A stretch of 64,000 bases of DNA from AC-56 sp963702195 (GTDB lineage Bacteria > Actinomycetota > Thermoleophilia > Solirubrobacterales > 70-9). The position numbers and the translations under genes are program-made. Position 1 is the first letter of the stretch, and each line of letters starts with the position of its first letter. The stretch is from the NCBI GenBank assembly GCA_963702195.1, contig OY969725.1, positions 682,001 to 746,000 on the forward strand, written 5' to 3'. The notes below the pieces were generated by a model. The model had not been told where the DNA came from. It did no database searches and was given only the letters and a program-made list of their open reading frames with translations. Below, piece after piece: positions 8,112-16,036 of this stretch.

Positions 8112-8687
8112 TTGCTAGTGGTGGGACTCGGCAATCCCGGCTCCCGGTACGAGGGCAGCCGGCACAACGTCGGCTTCGAGGTCGCGACCGCGCTGGAGCG
8201 GCGGTGGGACCTGGCGCGCCCCAAGGAGCGCTTCCGGGGGCTGATCGCCGAGGGGAGGGCCGGCTCCGGGGGCCCGCGAGTCGCCGTGCTTCGCCCGCAG
8301 ACCTACATGAACGACTCGGGGACATCGGCGGGACCCGCACGCGGCTCGCTCAAGGTCCCACTCGAGAACACGATCGTCGTCCACGACGAGATCGACCTCC
8401 CGTTCGGCGAGGTCCGCAGCCGGTTGGGGGGCGGGCTCGCCGGCCACAACGGGCTGAAGAGCATCTCGAAGGGTTTCGGGGGGCCCGACTTCTGGCGGGT
8501 CCGGGTCGGGGTTGGCCGCCCCGACTCGACCGACCCGGACGTCGTGGCCCGCTACGTGCTCTCGCGCTTCACCGAGGACGACGACGAGGTGATCGACGTG
8601 ATCGAGCGTGCCGCCCACGAGACCGAGCGGCTGGTGCGCGAGATCGCCGAGGAGGACTCGGACCCGCTCGGCGAGGTGATCGATTGA
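8112..8687 (+). CDS. pth: Peptidyl-tRNA hydrolase
   Basis: It recycles tRNA by cleaving peptidyl-tRNAs dropped from ribosomes. All key residues are present: N-P-G near the start, R-H-N-V-G with the catalytic His, Q-T-Y-M-N, H-D-E-I-D-L with the catalytic Asp, and G-H-N-G-L-K-S-I. From TTG 8112 the length is 191 residues, normal for the family. The frame is open back to the rplY stop, and a CTG at 8040 sits 9 bases after GGAAGGGGAG (8021-8030); initiation there would add 24 residues beginning S-L-L-G-R-L. I list the first conventional start codon. The stop overlaps the next gene as TTGA. Confidence 0.94.
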   Translation: MLVVGLGNPGSRYEGSRHNVGFEVATALERRWDLARPKERFRGLIAEGRAGSGGPRVAVLRPQTYMNDSGTSAGPARGSLKVPLENTIVVHDEIDLPFGEVRSRLGGGLAGHNGLKSISKGFGGPDFWRVRVGVGRPDSTDPDVVARYVLSRFTEDDDEVIDVIERAAHETERLVREIAEEDSDPLGEVID

Positions 8688-9409
8688 GCGGCGAGCTCAC
8701 CACCTACGACGTCGACGACGGGGGCATCGCGCTGCTGCGGCTCGACCGCCCCGATGCGCGCAACGCCATGAACACCCAGATGCTCGAGGAGATGCTCGAG
8801 CACCTGGCGTCGGCGCGCGTGGACGACTCGGTCCGGGTCCTGGCGCTGTCCTCGACGGATCACATGGGCCTTTCGGCGGGCGCCGACGTGCGCGAGGATC
8901 TCGACGCGGACGCCCGCGTCCACCGCATGGAGCTGTTCGCGAGGCTCTACGACGACCTCACCGGCTTCCCGAAGCCGACGGTGGCGGCTTGCCACGGCGC
9001 GTGCGTCGGGGGCGGCGCGGAGGTCGCGGTCGCCTGCGACCTGCGAGTGGGCGGCTCGAACCTTCGCCTTCGCTTCCCCGGTGCGGCGCTGGGCGTGCCA
9101 GTCGGCCCGGCGCGCCTGGTCACCCTCTGCGGCCTGTCGGTCGCGAAGTACCTGCTGCTGACCGGCAGGGAGGTGGGCGCCGACCAGGCCCTCCGCTGGG
9201 GGCTGGTGCACCGGGTGGCGCCCGCCGCCGGCACCGAGGAGGCCGCTCTGGAGCTCGCGGCGAGCGTCGCGCAGAACCCGCCCGAGGCCGTGGCCACCCT
9301 CAAGCGCATGCTCCACGAGTGGGACGACGTCGAGGGGCGCTCCCGCGCGGAGGGGCAGGGCCAGGTGGAGTGGCAGCGCTCGGGCCCGGGCCTCCCGTAC
9401 CAGGAGTAG
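8684..9409 (+). CDS. Enoyl-CoA hydratase/isomerase family protein
   Basis: A 241-residue crotonase-fold protein. The oxyanion-hole elements are present: S-A-G-A-D near residue 67 and G-G-G-A-E-V-A-V-A-C-D near residue 110. The first catalytic Glu position (in G-G-G-A-E) is kept, but the segment that carries the second Glu in hydratases (F-G-x-P-E) reads F-P-G-A-A-L-G, so classical hydratase chemistry is doubtful; isomerase, hydrolase or thioesterase activity is possible. The TTG start at 8684 overlaps the pth stop, so the gene is probably coupled to pth. The C-terminal helix ends P-G-L-P-Y-Q-E. Confidence 0.85.
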   Translation: MSGELTTYDVDDGGIALLRLDRPDARNAMNTQMLEEMLEHLASARVDDSVRVLALSSTDHMGLSAGADVREDLDADARVHRMELFARLYDDLTGFPKPTVAACHGACVGGGAEVAVACDLRVGGSNLRLRFPGAALGVPVGPARLVTLCGLSVAKYLLLTGREVGADQALRWGLVHRVAPAAGTEEAALELAASVAQNPPEAVATLKRMLHEWDDVEGRSRAEGQGQVEWQRSGPGLPYQE

Positions 9410-9416
9410 CGGCGCC

Positions 9417-9422
9417 TAACAT
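9417..9422 (+). promoter_or_regulatory. -10 hexamer TAACAT, leaderless type
   Basis: TAACAT ends 10 bases before the ATG of mfd at 9433. Confidence 0.45.
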
Positions 9423-9432
9423 CGATCGGGCG

Positions 9433-12400
9433 ATGAGCCTTCGACCACTACTCGGCATCGCCGCCGAGGATGAGCGCTTCGCTGCCCTGACCGACGCCGT
9501 AAGCGTCGGCGGCGCCGTGCCGGTTCACATGTCGAACGCGATTCGTCCGTTCTTGCTGGCGGCGCTCGTATCGGTGGAGGATGGGCTCGGTCAGAGCCCG
9601 GCGCTGATCGTCGCGCCCGACGACATCGCCGCGCGCGACCTGGCGCGCGACCTGGGCGCCTACCTGGCGCCGCGACGGGTGCGCTACTACCCGTCGCGCG
9701 GTACGGGGTACGCCTCCCATCTCGCACCCCCGCCGCACCTGGTCGGCCTTCGCATCGCGGCCCTCGACTCGCTTGGCGAGGACGGCGCCGTAGTCGTCGC
9801 GAGTGCGGCCGCTCTGGCCGAGGCCGTTCCGGACGCCTCGCTGCGACCGGCCGGGCTGACGCTTCGCGTGGGAGACGAGGTCGACCTCGGTGAGGTGGGA
9901 GGCCGGCTCGTCGAGGCGGGATACGAACGGATCGACCAGGTGGAGGAACGGGGGCAGTTTGCGATCCGCGGCGACATCCTGGACGTCTTCGGCGCCACCG
10001 AGGACCGCGCGGCCCGCCTGGAGCTGTTCGGCGACGAGATCGAGCAGATCCGGTGGTTCTCGACCTTCACCCAGCGGTCGCTCGGTGACGCGGAGGCGAT
10101 CGAGCTGGCCCCGGCCGCGGAGCTCGGCTCGGAGTACCGCGAGCTGGCGGAGCTCGTGCTCTCAGAGGAGGAGGACGACCGCCCCGACCTCGCTGAGCTC
10201 CTGCCATTGGACAGCTTTCGCGCTCCGCTCGAGCTCATTCCCGAGGACACGGCGATCCTGGTCGCAGCGACCGGCGAGATGGAGGCCGCCCTTCACGACC
10301 AGTGGGAGGACGCCACCGCCGCGATGCACTCGAGCGACGCGAGCCGCCTCTACGTGGACGTCTCGGAGGCGCTCGACACGCGGGCCGCGGTGAGGATCTC
10401 CGACTCCGACGCGGGACAGGAGCTCTCGTTCCGGGCTCAGGCGCCGAGCTCGGCGGCGCGCAGCATCGGCGAGGCCGAGAAGGAGCTCGAAAAGGAGCTC
10501 CGGTCCGGCTACCGCGTCATCGTCGCCTTCGAGCACAGGGGCGAAGCGGAGCGTGCCCGATACAACCTCCAGCGCCTGGAGGCGAACTTCCTGGAAGACG
10601 CGTCCCACGGCGACCCACTCGGCGCGGACGCGGATGCGAGCAGCCGAGCGGAAATTGTCTGGTTCGCCGAGGCCGCTCTCTCGGACGGCTTCGTCTCGCC
10701 GGAGCTGAAGCTCGCGGTGATCCCGTTCCGGCGGCTGGTCCACCGGCGGCGCGCCGCGGCGCCGGCGCCGGCTCGCGGGCGGCTGGCGGCGTTCACCGAC
10801 CTCCGCGTCGGCGACCACGTGGTCCACGAGGACCACGGGATCGCCCGCTTCGCGGGCTTCGAGACCAAGACGGTCGGCGGAATCACGCGGGACTACCTCG
10901 AGCTCGAGTACCGCGGCTCGGACCGCGTGTTCGCGCCCACGGACCAGCTGGCGAAGATCACCCGGTATGTCGGCACCGGAGGGGCGCCGCCGCAGCTGTC
11001 GGCGCTGGGCTCGAAGCGGTGGGAGGGCCTCAAGGCGCGGGCGCGGCGGGCGGCCCGCGAGCTGGCGGGTGAGCTGCTGAACCTGTACGCGGAGCGCCGC
11101 ACCCGGACGGGCCACGAGTTCCCGCCCGACGGGGAGTGGCAGATGGAGCTGGAGCGCGCCTTCCCGTACCGCGAGACGACCGACCAGCTCGAGGCGATCG
11201 AGGCGGTCAAGGCTGACATGGAGGCGCCGCGCCCGATGGACCGCCTGATCTGCGGCGACGTCGGTTACGGCAAGACCGAGGTGGCCCTGCGCGCCGCGCA
11301 CAAGGCGATCTCCGACGGCAAGCAGGTGATGATGCTGGTGCCGACGACGATCCTCGCGCAGCAGCACCTGGGCACGTTCCGGGAGCGCCTCGCGGAGTTC
11401 CCGATCGAGGTCGAGATGGTCTCGCGCCTTCGCAAGCCGGCCGAGGTCCGCCAGACGCTGTCTCGCTTCGCCGACGGCAAGGTGGACCTGCTGATCGGCA
11501 CCCACCGGCTGCTGTCGCGGGACGTCCAAGCGCCCGAGCTCGGGCTGCTGCTCGTCGACGAGGAGCAGCGTTTCGGGGTGCGCCAGAAGGAGCTCCTGCG
11601 CCAGCTGAAGCTGAAGGTGGACGTGCTCTCGCTCTCCGCCACACCGATCCCCAGGACGCTGCAGATGAGCCTGGCGGGCCTTCGCGACATCTCGGTGATC
11701 GAGACCCCGCCCGAGGGACGCCGGCCGATCCGCACCTATGTCGGCCCCTACGACGAGGAGCTCGTCCGCCGAGCGATCGAGCGTGAGAAGCAGCGCGACG
11801 GCCAGGCCTTCTTCCTCCACAACCGCATCGACACCCTGCACGAGACCGCGGAGCGGCTGCGGGCGCTGTGCCCCGGCGTGCGCTTCGCGGAGGCCCACGG
11901 TCAGATGGACGAGACCGAGCTCGAGAGCACGATGCTGGACTTCTTGCGCGGCGAGGCCGATTGCCTGGTCGCGACGACGATCATCGAGTCGGGGCTGGAC
12001 ATACCGCAGGCCAACACCCTGATCGTCGAGCGCGCGGACGAGCTGGGCCTCGCGCAGGCGTACCAGATCAGGGGCCGGGTCGGCCGCTCGCGCGAGCGCG
12101 CCTATGCGTACCTGCACTACCCGTCCGAGCAGGCCCTGAGCCCGGAAGCGGGCGCCCGGCTCGCGACTCTTTCGGACTACACGGAGCTGGGATCGGGCTT
12201 CGCGATCGCGATGCGCGACCTCGAGCTGCGCGGCGCGGGCAACCTGCTCGGCGACGAGCAGTCGGGCCACGTCGCGGCCGTCGGGTTCGAGCTCTACGTC
12301 TCGCTGCTCGACGACGCGGTGGAGGAGCTCCGCGCCGCCGACGGGGCGGGCCGCGCCGAGGCCGCGGTGCGGCTCGACGTCGACGTCGACGCGTACCTTC

Positions 12401-12810
12401 CCGCGGACTACATCCCGTTCGAGGCCGCGAAGATCGACGTGCACAGGCGCGTCTCCGGCGCGGGCGACGTGGGGGAGCTGCGGGCGCTCCGCGACGAGCT
12501 TCGCGACCGGTTCGGGCCAGTGCCCGAGCCCGTGGAGAATCTGATGGAGCTTCAGCGCGCTCGGATCGAGCTGGGCGCGCTGGGCGCCCGCACGGTCGAG
12601 TTCCGGGGCGGTCGCCTCTCGGTTACGCCGCTCGAGATGGATGCGGCCGCCGTCGGGCGCCTGCGAGAGGGCATGCCCGAGGCCATGTACGAGTCGCGCG
12701 TCAAGACCCTCTCCGTACGGGTTCCGGACGAGCCCGAGGCGCGCCTCGCCGCGGTTCTGGGGCTCGCCGAGGCCGTGCGCGCCGCGGCGGCGGAGCCCGT
12801 CGCCGCGTAA
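9433..12810 (+). CDS. mfd: Transcription-repair coupling factor
   Basis: This ATP-dependent translocase removes RNA polymerase stalled at DNA lesions and recruits UvrA. It is 1,125 residues, close to the usual ~1,150. In order: an N-terminal UvrB-like region (R-G-D-I-L-D-V-F); the RNAP-interaction domain with V-G-D-H-V-V-H-E-D-H-G-I-A; Walker A G-D-V-G-Y-G-K-T-E-V-A; the D-E-E-Q box in V-D-E-E-Q-R-F-G-V; S-A-T-P-I-P-R-T-L motif III; Q-I-R-G-R-V-G-R-S motif VI; and a C-terminal TRCF domain with Y-I-P-F-E-A-A-K-I-D. The ATG at 9433 is chosen because the upstream frame lies inside the preceding gene and a -10-like hexamer lies 10 bases before it. Confidence 0.97.
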   Translation: MSLRPLLGIAAEDERFAALTDAVSVGGAVPVHMSNAIRPFLLAALVSVEDGLGQSPALIVAPDDIAARDLARDLGAYLAPRRVRYYPSRGTGYASHLAPPPHLVGLRIAALDSLGEDGAVVVASAAALAEAVPDASLRPAGLTLRVGDEVDLGEVGGRLVEAGYERIDQVEERGQFAIRGDILDVFGATEDRAARLELFGDEIEQIRWFSTFTQRSLGDAEAIELAPAAELGSEYRELAELVLSEEEDDRPDLAELLPLDSFRAPLELIPEDTAILVAATGEMEAALHDQWEDATAAMHSSDASRLYVDVSEALDTRAAVRISDSDAGQELSFRAQAPSSAARSIGEAEKELEKELRSGYRVIVAFEHRGEAERARYNLQRLEANFLEDASHGDPLGADADASSRAEIVWFAEAALSDGFVSPELKLAVIPFRRLVHRRRAAAPAPARGRLAAFTDLRVGDHVVHEDHGIARFAGFETKTVGGITRDYLELEYRGSDRVFAPTDQLAKITRYVGTGGAPPQLSALGSKRWEGLKARARRAARELAGELLNLYAERRTRTGHEFPPDGEWQMELERAFPYRETTDQLEAIEAVKADMEAPRPMDRLICGDVGYGKTEVALRAAHKAISDGKQVMMLVPTTILAQQHLGTFRERLAEFPIEVEMVSRLRKPAEVRQTLSRFADGKVDLLIGTHRLLSRDVQAPELGLLLVDEEQRFGVRQKELLRQLKLKVDVLSLSATPIPRTLQMSLAGLRDISVIETPPEGRRPIRTYVGPYDEELVRRAIEREKQRDGQAFFLHNRIDTLHETAERLRALCPGVRFAEAHGQMDETELESTMLDFLRGEADCLVATTIIESGLDIPQANTLIVERADELGLAQAYQIRGRVGRSRERAYAYLHYPSEQALSPEAGARLATLSDYTELGSGFAIAMRDLELRGAGNLLGDEQSGHVAAVGFELYVSLLDDAVEELRAADGAGRAEAAVRLDVDVDAYLPADYIPFEAAKIDVHRRVSGAGDVGELRALRDELRDRFGPVPEPVENLMELQRARIELGALGARTVEFRGGRLSVTPLEMDAAAVGRLREGMPEAMYESRVKTLSVRVPDEPEARLAAVLGLAEAVRAAAAEPVAA

Positions 12811-12823
12811 CAGGGCTTGAAAA

Positions 12824-12843
12824 GCGGCGACTCTTGTCGCCGC
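12824..12843 (+). terminator. Stem-loop after mfd
   Basis: GCGGCGAC and GTCGCCGC form an 8-bp perfect stem with a TCTT loop, 14 bases after the mfd stop. No T-run follows. A second hairpin stands 17 bases downstream. Confidence 0.55.
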
Positions 12844-12860
12844 AGATGCAGGTGCCGTTA

Positions 12861-12875
12861 GACGGCGAAGCCGTC
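12861..12875 (+). terminator. Second stem-loop after mfd
   Basis: GACGGC-gaa-GCCGTC, a 6-bp stem with a 3-base loop. The tandem arrangement with the preceding hairpin suggests a double terminator. Confidence 0.4.
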
Positions 12876-12916
12876 GTAGGAATTTGTTGACTTAAGGCTG
12901 CATTAGCCGCTGTCGC

Positions 12917-12922
12917 TATTCT
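12917..12922 (+). promoter_or_regulatory. -10 hexamer TATTCT, leaderless type
   Basis: TATTCT ends 9 bases before the GTG start at 12932. A TTGACT lies at 12887-12892, but 24 bases away, which is too far for a standard pair. Confidence 0.5.
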
Positions 12923-12931
12923 CCCCGCCTC

Positions 12932-14209
12932 GTGCGCGTGCGTAGGGACAGGAGGATCGTCGTCGCGGCCGTGTTCGCGGGCCTGTTCGTGATCCTCTTC
13001 GTATGGGTTGGAGTTGCCGTGGGGATCGGGAATCCCAGCGTCCCCTCCGGCGACGTCGCCCTGGTCCAGGGTGCTCCCGACGGCAACATCTCGACCGAGG
13101 AGTTCAACGCCGCGCTGAAGCAGACCGCGCTCGGGCAGGGCATCACCAAGGTGCCGAAGCCCTCCGATCCCCAGTACGCGACGCTCCGCGACGCTGCGCT
13201 GTCGAACATGATCACGCAGCGCTGGGTTGCGGGGGAGGCCGCCGAGCGCGGGATCACCGCCTCCGACACCGACATCCAGAGCTTCATCAAGCAGAACATC
13301 GGTCCCAAGCCGTCGGACTTCCAGAAGGCCGCCCAGCAGGCCGGTTTCACCCCTGCCCAAGCCAGGGACCAGGTGAGGTTGATCGTGCTGTCGCAGAACC
13401 TCCAAAAGGAGGTCGTGGGAACCACCCCGCCGAGCGTCCCCCAGGAGACGGTCCAGAACTTCTACGACGCCAACAAGGCGCAGTTCACGCAGCCCGAGAC
13501 CAGGGACGTGCGCGAGATCGTCAACAAGGACAAGAGCCAGATCGACCAGGCCAAGGCGGCCCTGGAGAAGGACGACTCGGCCTCGAGCTGGAAGGCCGTG
13601 GCCTCGAAGTTCTCGACCGACAAGGCGACGAAGAGCAACGGCGGCCTCCGCAAGGGCGTCGCCCAGGGCCAGAGCGAGCCGGCCCTCGACCAGCAGGTCT
13701 TCGGGGCGCCGACCGGCCAGCTCGTTGGGCCGTTCAAGGGACAGGCCGGCTACTACGTGATCGAGGTCGACAACGTGACCCCCGCGTCGGTCACGCCACT
13801 GTCGAAGGTCGAGACCCAGATCAAGCAGCAGCTGGCCCAGGGTCTGCAGCAGGAGCAGGTGAGTCAGGTCCAGGCGAGCATCACCGCCAAGTGGACGGCC
13901 CGGACCTTCTGCGCGGACGGCTATGTGGTGCAGCAGTGCTCGAACTTCACGCCGCCCTCCACGCAGAGCAAGGGCGCGCCCCCGGTGCTCTCGAGCGGCG
14001 CCGTCAACCCGGGCAAGGCCGCCACGTTCCCGGGGCAGGCGCCGCAGGCGCTGCCCCAGGGCCCCCAGTACCCCGCCGCCAAGCAGCAGCCCTCCGCGCT
14101 CGGCCCCAGCGGCGCTCCGACGCTGCCGGGCGGCGCCACGTCGCCGTCGGGAGCGGCGCCGTCAGGAGCGGCGCCCTCCGGCACCGCGCCGCCGGCGTCC
14201 GGCGGCTGA
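12932..14209 (+). CDS. SurA/PrsA-like secreted peptidyl-prolyl cis-trans isomerase
   Basis: A 425-residue extracytoplasmic foldase. A basic N-terminus and a hydrophobic signal-anchor (residues ~10-32) are followed by a SurA_N-like helical chaperone region (~45-165), which ends in Q-N-L-Q-K-E-V and Y-D-A-N-K-A-Q-F. A parvulin (PPIC) domain spans ~175-280, with D-V-R-E-I-V-N, A-S-K-F-S-T-D, G-G-L-R-K-G and G-P-F-K-G-Q-A-G-Y-Y-V-I-E-V. The last ~110 residues are a Pro/Ala/Gly/Ser-rich disordered tail. The mfd-surA-mazG-eno order is a frequent actinobacterial arrangement. The first GTG is chosen; a second GTG two codons on is equally possible. Confidence 0.9.
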   Translation: MRVRRDRRIVVAAVFAGLFVILFVWVGVAVGIGNPSVPSGDVALVQGAPDGNISTEEFNAALKQTALGQGITKVPKPSDPQYATLRDAALSNMITQRWVAGEAAERGITASDTDIQSFIKQNIGPKPSDFQKAAQQAGFTPAQARDQVRLIVLSQNLQKEVVGTTPPSVPQETVQNFYDANKAQFTQPETRDVREIVNKDKSQIDQAKAALEKDDSASSWKAVASKFSTDKATKSNGGLRKGVAQGQSEPALDQQVFGAPTGQLVGPFKGQAGYYVIEVDNVTPASVTPLSKVETQIKQQLAQGLQQEQVSQVQASITAKWTARTFCADGYVVQQCSNFTPPSTQSKGAPPVLSSGAVNPGKAATFPGQAPQALPQGPQYPAAKQQPSALGPSGAPTLPGGATSPSGAAPSGAAPSGTAPPASGG

Positions 14210-14222
14210 TCCGGTCGCGCGC

Positions 14223-14891
14223 ATGACCGAGGCGCCCAGGCGTCCCGTCGCCGATGGCGACGTGGCTGCCGCGCTCCTGCGGCTGGACGAGATCACCCGC
14301 CGCCTGCGGCGCGAATGCCCGTGGGACCGCGAGCAGGACGAGCGCTCGATCGTCCCGCACACGGTCGAGGAGGCCTACGAGCTGGCCGACGCGGCCGCCG
14401 CCGAGGACGACGAGAAGCTCCTCGACGAGCTGGGAGACGTGCTGTTCCAGGTCCACTTCCTCGCCCTCTTGCTGGAGGAGCGCGACGCCGGGAGCCTGTC
14501 CGAGGTCGCCGAGTCGATGATCCAGAAGCTCATCCGTCGCCACCCGCACGTGTTCGGCGAAGCGGAGGCGAAAACCGCTGGCGAGGTCCTCCGCAACTGG
14601 GACCGGATCAAGCGCGAGGAGGAGGGCAGGGGCGCCGACGACCCGTTCGCCGACGTGCCGGAAAACCTCCCGGCGCTGCTTTACGCCCGCAAGATGCAGC
14701 GCCGGGCCGCCTCCGTCGGGCTCGCCGGCGAGGAGGCCCAGGAGCGACTCGCGGACCCGGAGGCGCGCGACGCCGCCGAGCGCCGGATCGGAGACGCCCT
14801 ATTCAGCCTGGTGGACGAGGCTCGCCGCCTTCGCGTCGACCCCGAGCTGGCGCTGAGGGCGGCAGCCAGACGCTTCCGGGACGGCCTCTAG
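14223..14891 (+). CDS. mazG: Nucleoside triphosphate pyrophosphohydrolase MazG
   Basis: A 222-residue all-alpha NTP pyrophosphatase that hydrolyses house-cleaning NTPs. The MazG signature is intact: C-P-W-D-R-E-Q at residue ~35, T-V-E-E-A-Y-E-L-A-D-A with the paired metal-binding Glu residues, then E-L-G-D-V-L-F-Q-V-H-F. R-R-H-P-H-V-F-G and N-W-D-R-I-K mark the linker region, and a second shorter MazG-like half ends the protein. The length is shorter than the 263-residue E. coli enzyme and typical for actinobacteria. ATG 14223 lies 13 bases after the SurA-like gene, so they are likely co-transcribed. Confidence 0.94.
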   Translation: MTEAPRRPVADGDVAAALLRLDEITRRLRRECPWDREQDERSIVPHTVEEAYELADAAAAEDDEKLLDELGDVLFQVHFLALLLEERDAGSLSEVAESMIQKLIRRHPHVFGEAEAKTAGEVLRNWDRIKREEEGRGADDPFADVPENLPALLYARKMQRRAASVGLAGEEAQERLADPEARDAAERRIGDALFSLVDEARRLRVDPELALRAAARRFRDGL

Positions 14892-14918
14892 CCAGCCCTC
14901 AAGCCGTTATGTGACGTT

Positions 14919-15440
14919 CTAGTTGTGGTAGATGACGTCCTCGCAGCCGTCCGACAGGTCCGTCGGGACATGGTCGAGGTCGCATCTGTCCTTGCCGCCG
15001 CCGCCGTAGACGTAGTCGAGCTCGTTGTCTGTTGCGTCGATGTGGTCGTCGCCGGCCTCGCCGAACAGGCGGTCCGTGCCGCTGCCGCCCTTGATCGGGC
15101 GGTCGTCGCCGTGACCGCCCTCGACCCGGTCCCTGCCCGACTGTCCGAAGAGGTCGTCACCACCGTCCCCGCCGTGGATGGTGTCGCCCTGGTCGCTGCC
15201 CTCGACGTAGTCGGGTCCCACGCCCGCCATGACGTCGTCCTGGCCCGGTCTTGCGAAGATGTCGTCGGCGCCGTCCTTGGCGTCGATCGTGTCGCCTTCC
15301 TGGGTCCCGTAGATCGTGTCGGGGCCGTTGGTGCCGTTGATGTTGTCCGCGATCGCCGAGCCGGCTACGAACGTGGCGGCAGCCCAGGCGGCAAGCAAGA
15401 CGCCGATGGCGAGAACGCGGCGCGCCGATGCCCGTTTCAC
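14919..15440 (-). CDS. Secreted protein with RTX-type calcium-binding repeats
   Basis: A 173-residue protein with a clear signal peptide (residues ~1-31, ending A-I-A-D) and then hemolysin-type G-G-x-G-x-D-x-x nonapeptide repeats across nearly the whole mature chain (N-G-T-N-G-P-D-T-I-Y-G, G-G-D-G-G-D-D-L-F-G, G-G-S-G-T-D-R-L-F-G). Such repeats fold into a calcium-bound parallel beta-roll outside the cell. The two cysteines near the end (C-D-L-D-H and G-C-E-D) may form a disulfide. The GTG start overlaps the stop of the upstream gene as GTGA, so the two form a coupled pair. Its role is unknown; there is no enzymatic domain. Confidence 0.85.
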   Translation of the reverse strand: MKRASARRVLAIGVLLAAWAAATFVAGSAIADNINGTNGPDTIYGTQEGDTIDAKDGADDIFARPGQDDVMAGVGPDYVEGSDQGDTIHGGDGGDDLFGQSGRDRVEGGHGDDRPIKGGSGTDRLFGEAGDDHIDATDNELDYVYGGGGKDRCDLDHVPTDLSDGCEDVIYHN

Positions 15441-15886
15441 TGGCCCGGGTTGAAGTCGCGGTCGACCCCGTAGGCCTCGAGCACCGTCGCCTTGTCGGCA
15501 GGCAGGTCATCGGGGATCTCGTTTCCCTCGCACAGCGGCTCGGTGCCGCTGATGGCCGCGGGTGCGTCCTGGCAGTACAGGCGCCGCTCAGGCCACGGCA
15601 TCGGCATGTCCGGGTCCGTCGCGGGGAAGCCCTTGGCCAGCCAGCAGTCCGCTCCGGGATTGTCCTGCTGCGTTCGCTGGTCGCAAGGAGTGCGAACGAT
15701 CTCGGCGTCCTTCCAGTTCGCAGGGTCGAGCGCCGGGTCGTTGATGGCCGGATCGCCGGTGTCGCCTGTCTGAGCGAACGCGAACCCCGCCGGGACGGCC
15801 ACGGCGGCGATCGCGAGCATCGCCAGCGGCAGTCGAAGCCTCGATGGCAGGTGGGTTCGGGTGGGGGGCCTCGGTGGAGCGTCCAT
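15437..15886 (-). CDS. Hypothetical secreted protein
   Basis: A 149-residue protein that I do not recognise. A Pro/Arg-rich N-terminus precedes a hydrophobic signal segment (~20-39, ending F-A-F-A-Q). The mature part is acidic and Pro-rich with four cysteines (T-P-C-D-Q, A-D-C-W-L, L-Y-C-Q-D, P-L-C-E-G), suggesting a small disulfide-bonded exported domain. It overlaps the RTX-type gene by four bases and is probably its operon partner. The gene is divergent from eno. Confidence 0.7.
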   Translation of the reverse strand: MDAPPRPPTRTHLPSRLRLPLAMLAIAAVAVPAGFAFAQTGDTGDPAINDPALDPANWKDAEIVRTPCDQRTQQDNPGADCWLAKGFPATDPDMPMPWPERRLYCQDAPAAISGTEPLCEGNEIPDDLPADKATVLEAYGVDRDFNPGQ

Positions 15887-16036
15887 GCTTCCTCCCTCTG
15901 TCGGTCTGCGCGCTTCAACCTATCGCGGAACCGCAGGCCGTAAAGGCGGCTTGGACGGGGGCGCAGCCGCTCGTTGCGCTCTGACCTGAGTGGGTGGCGG
16001 CGTCCGAGTGGCTCGCCCTGGCAAACTTCCGCGGCC

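Noticed and set aside
10162..12444. Long minus-strand open frame opposite mfd
   Set aside because: The plus strand has all helicase motifs of mfd. The antisense frame has none and arises from GC-rich codon bias.
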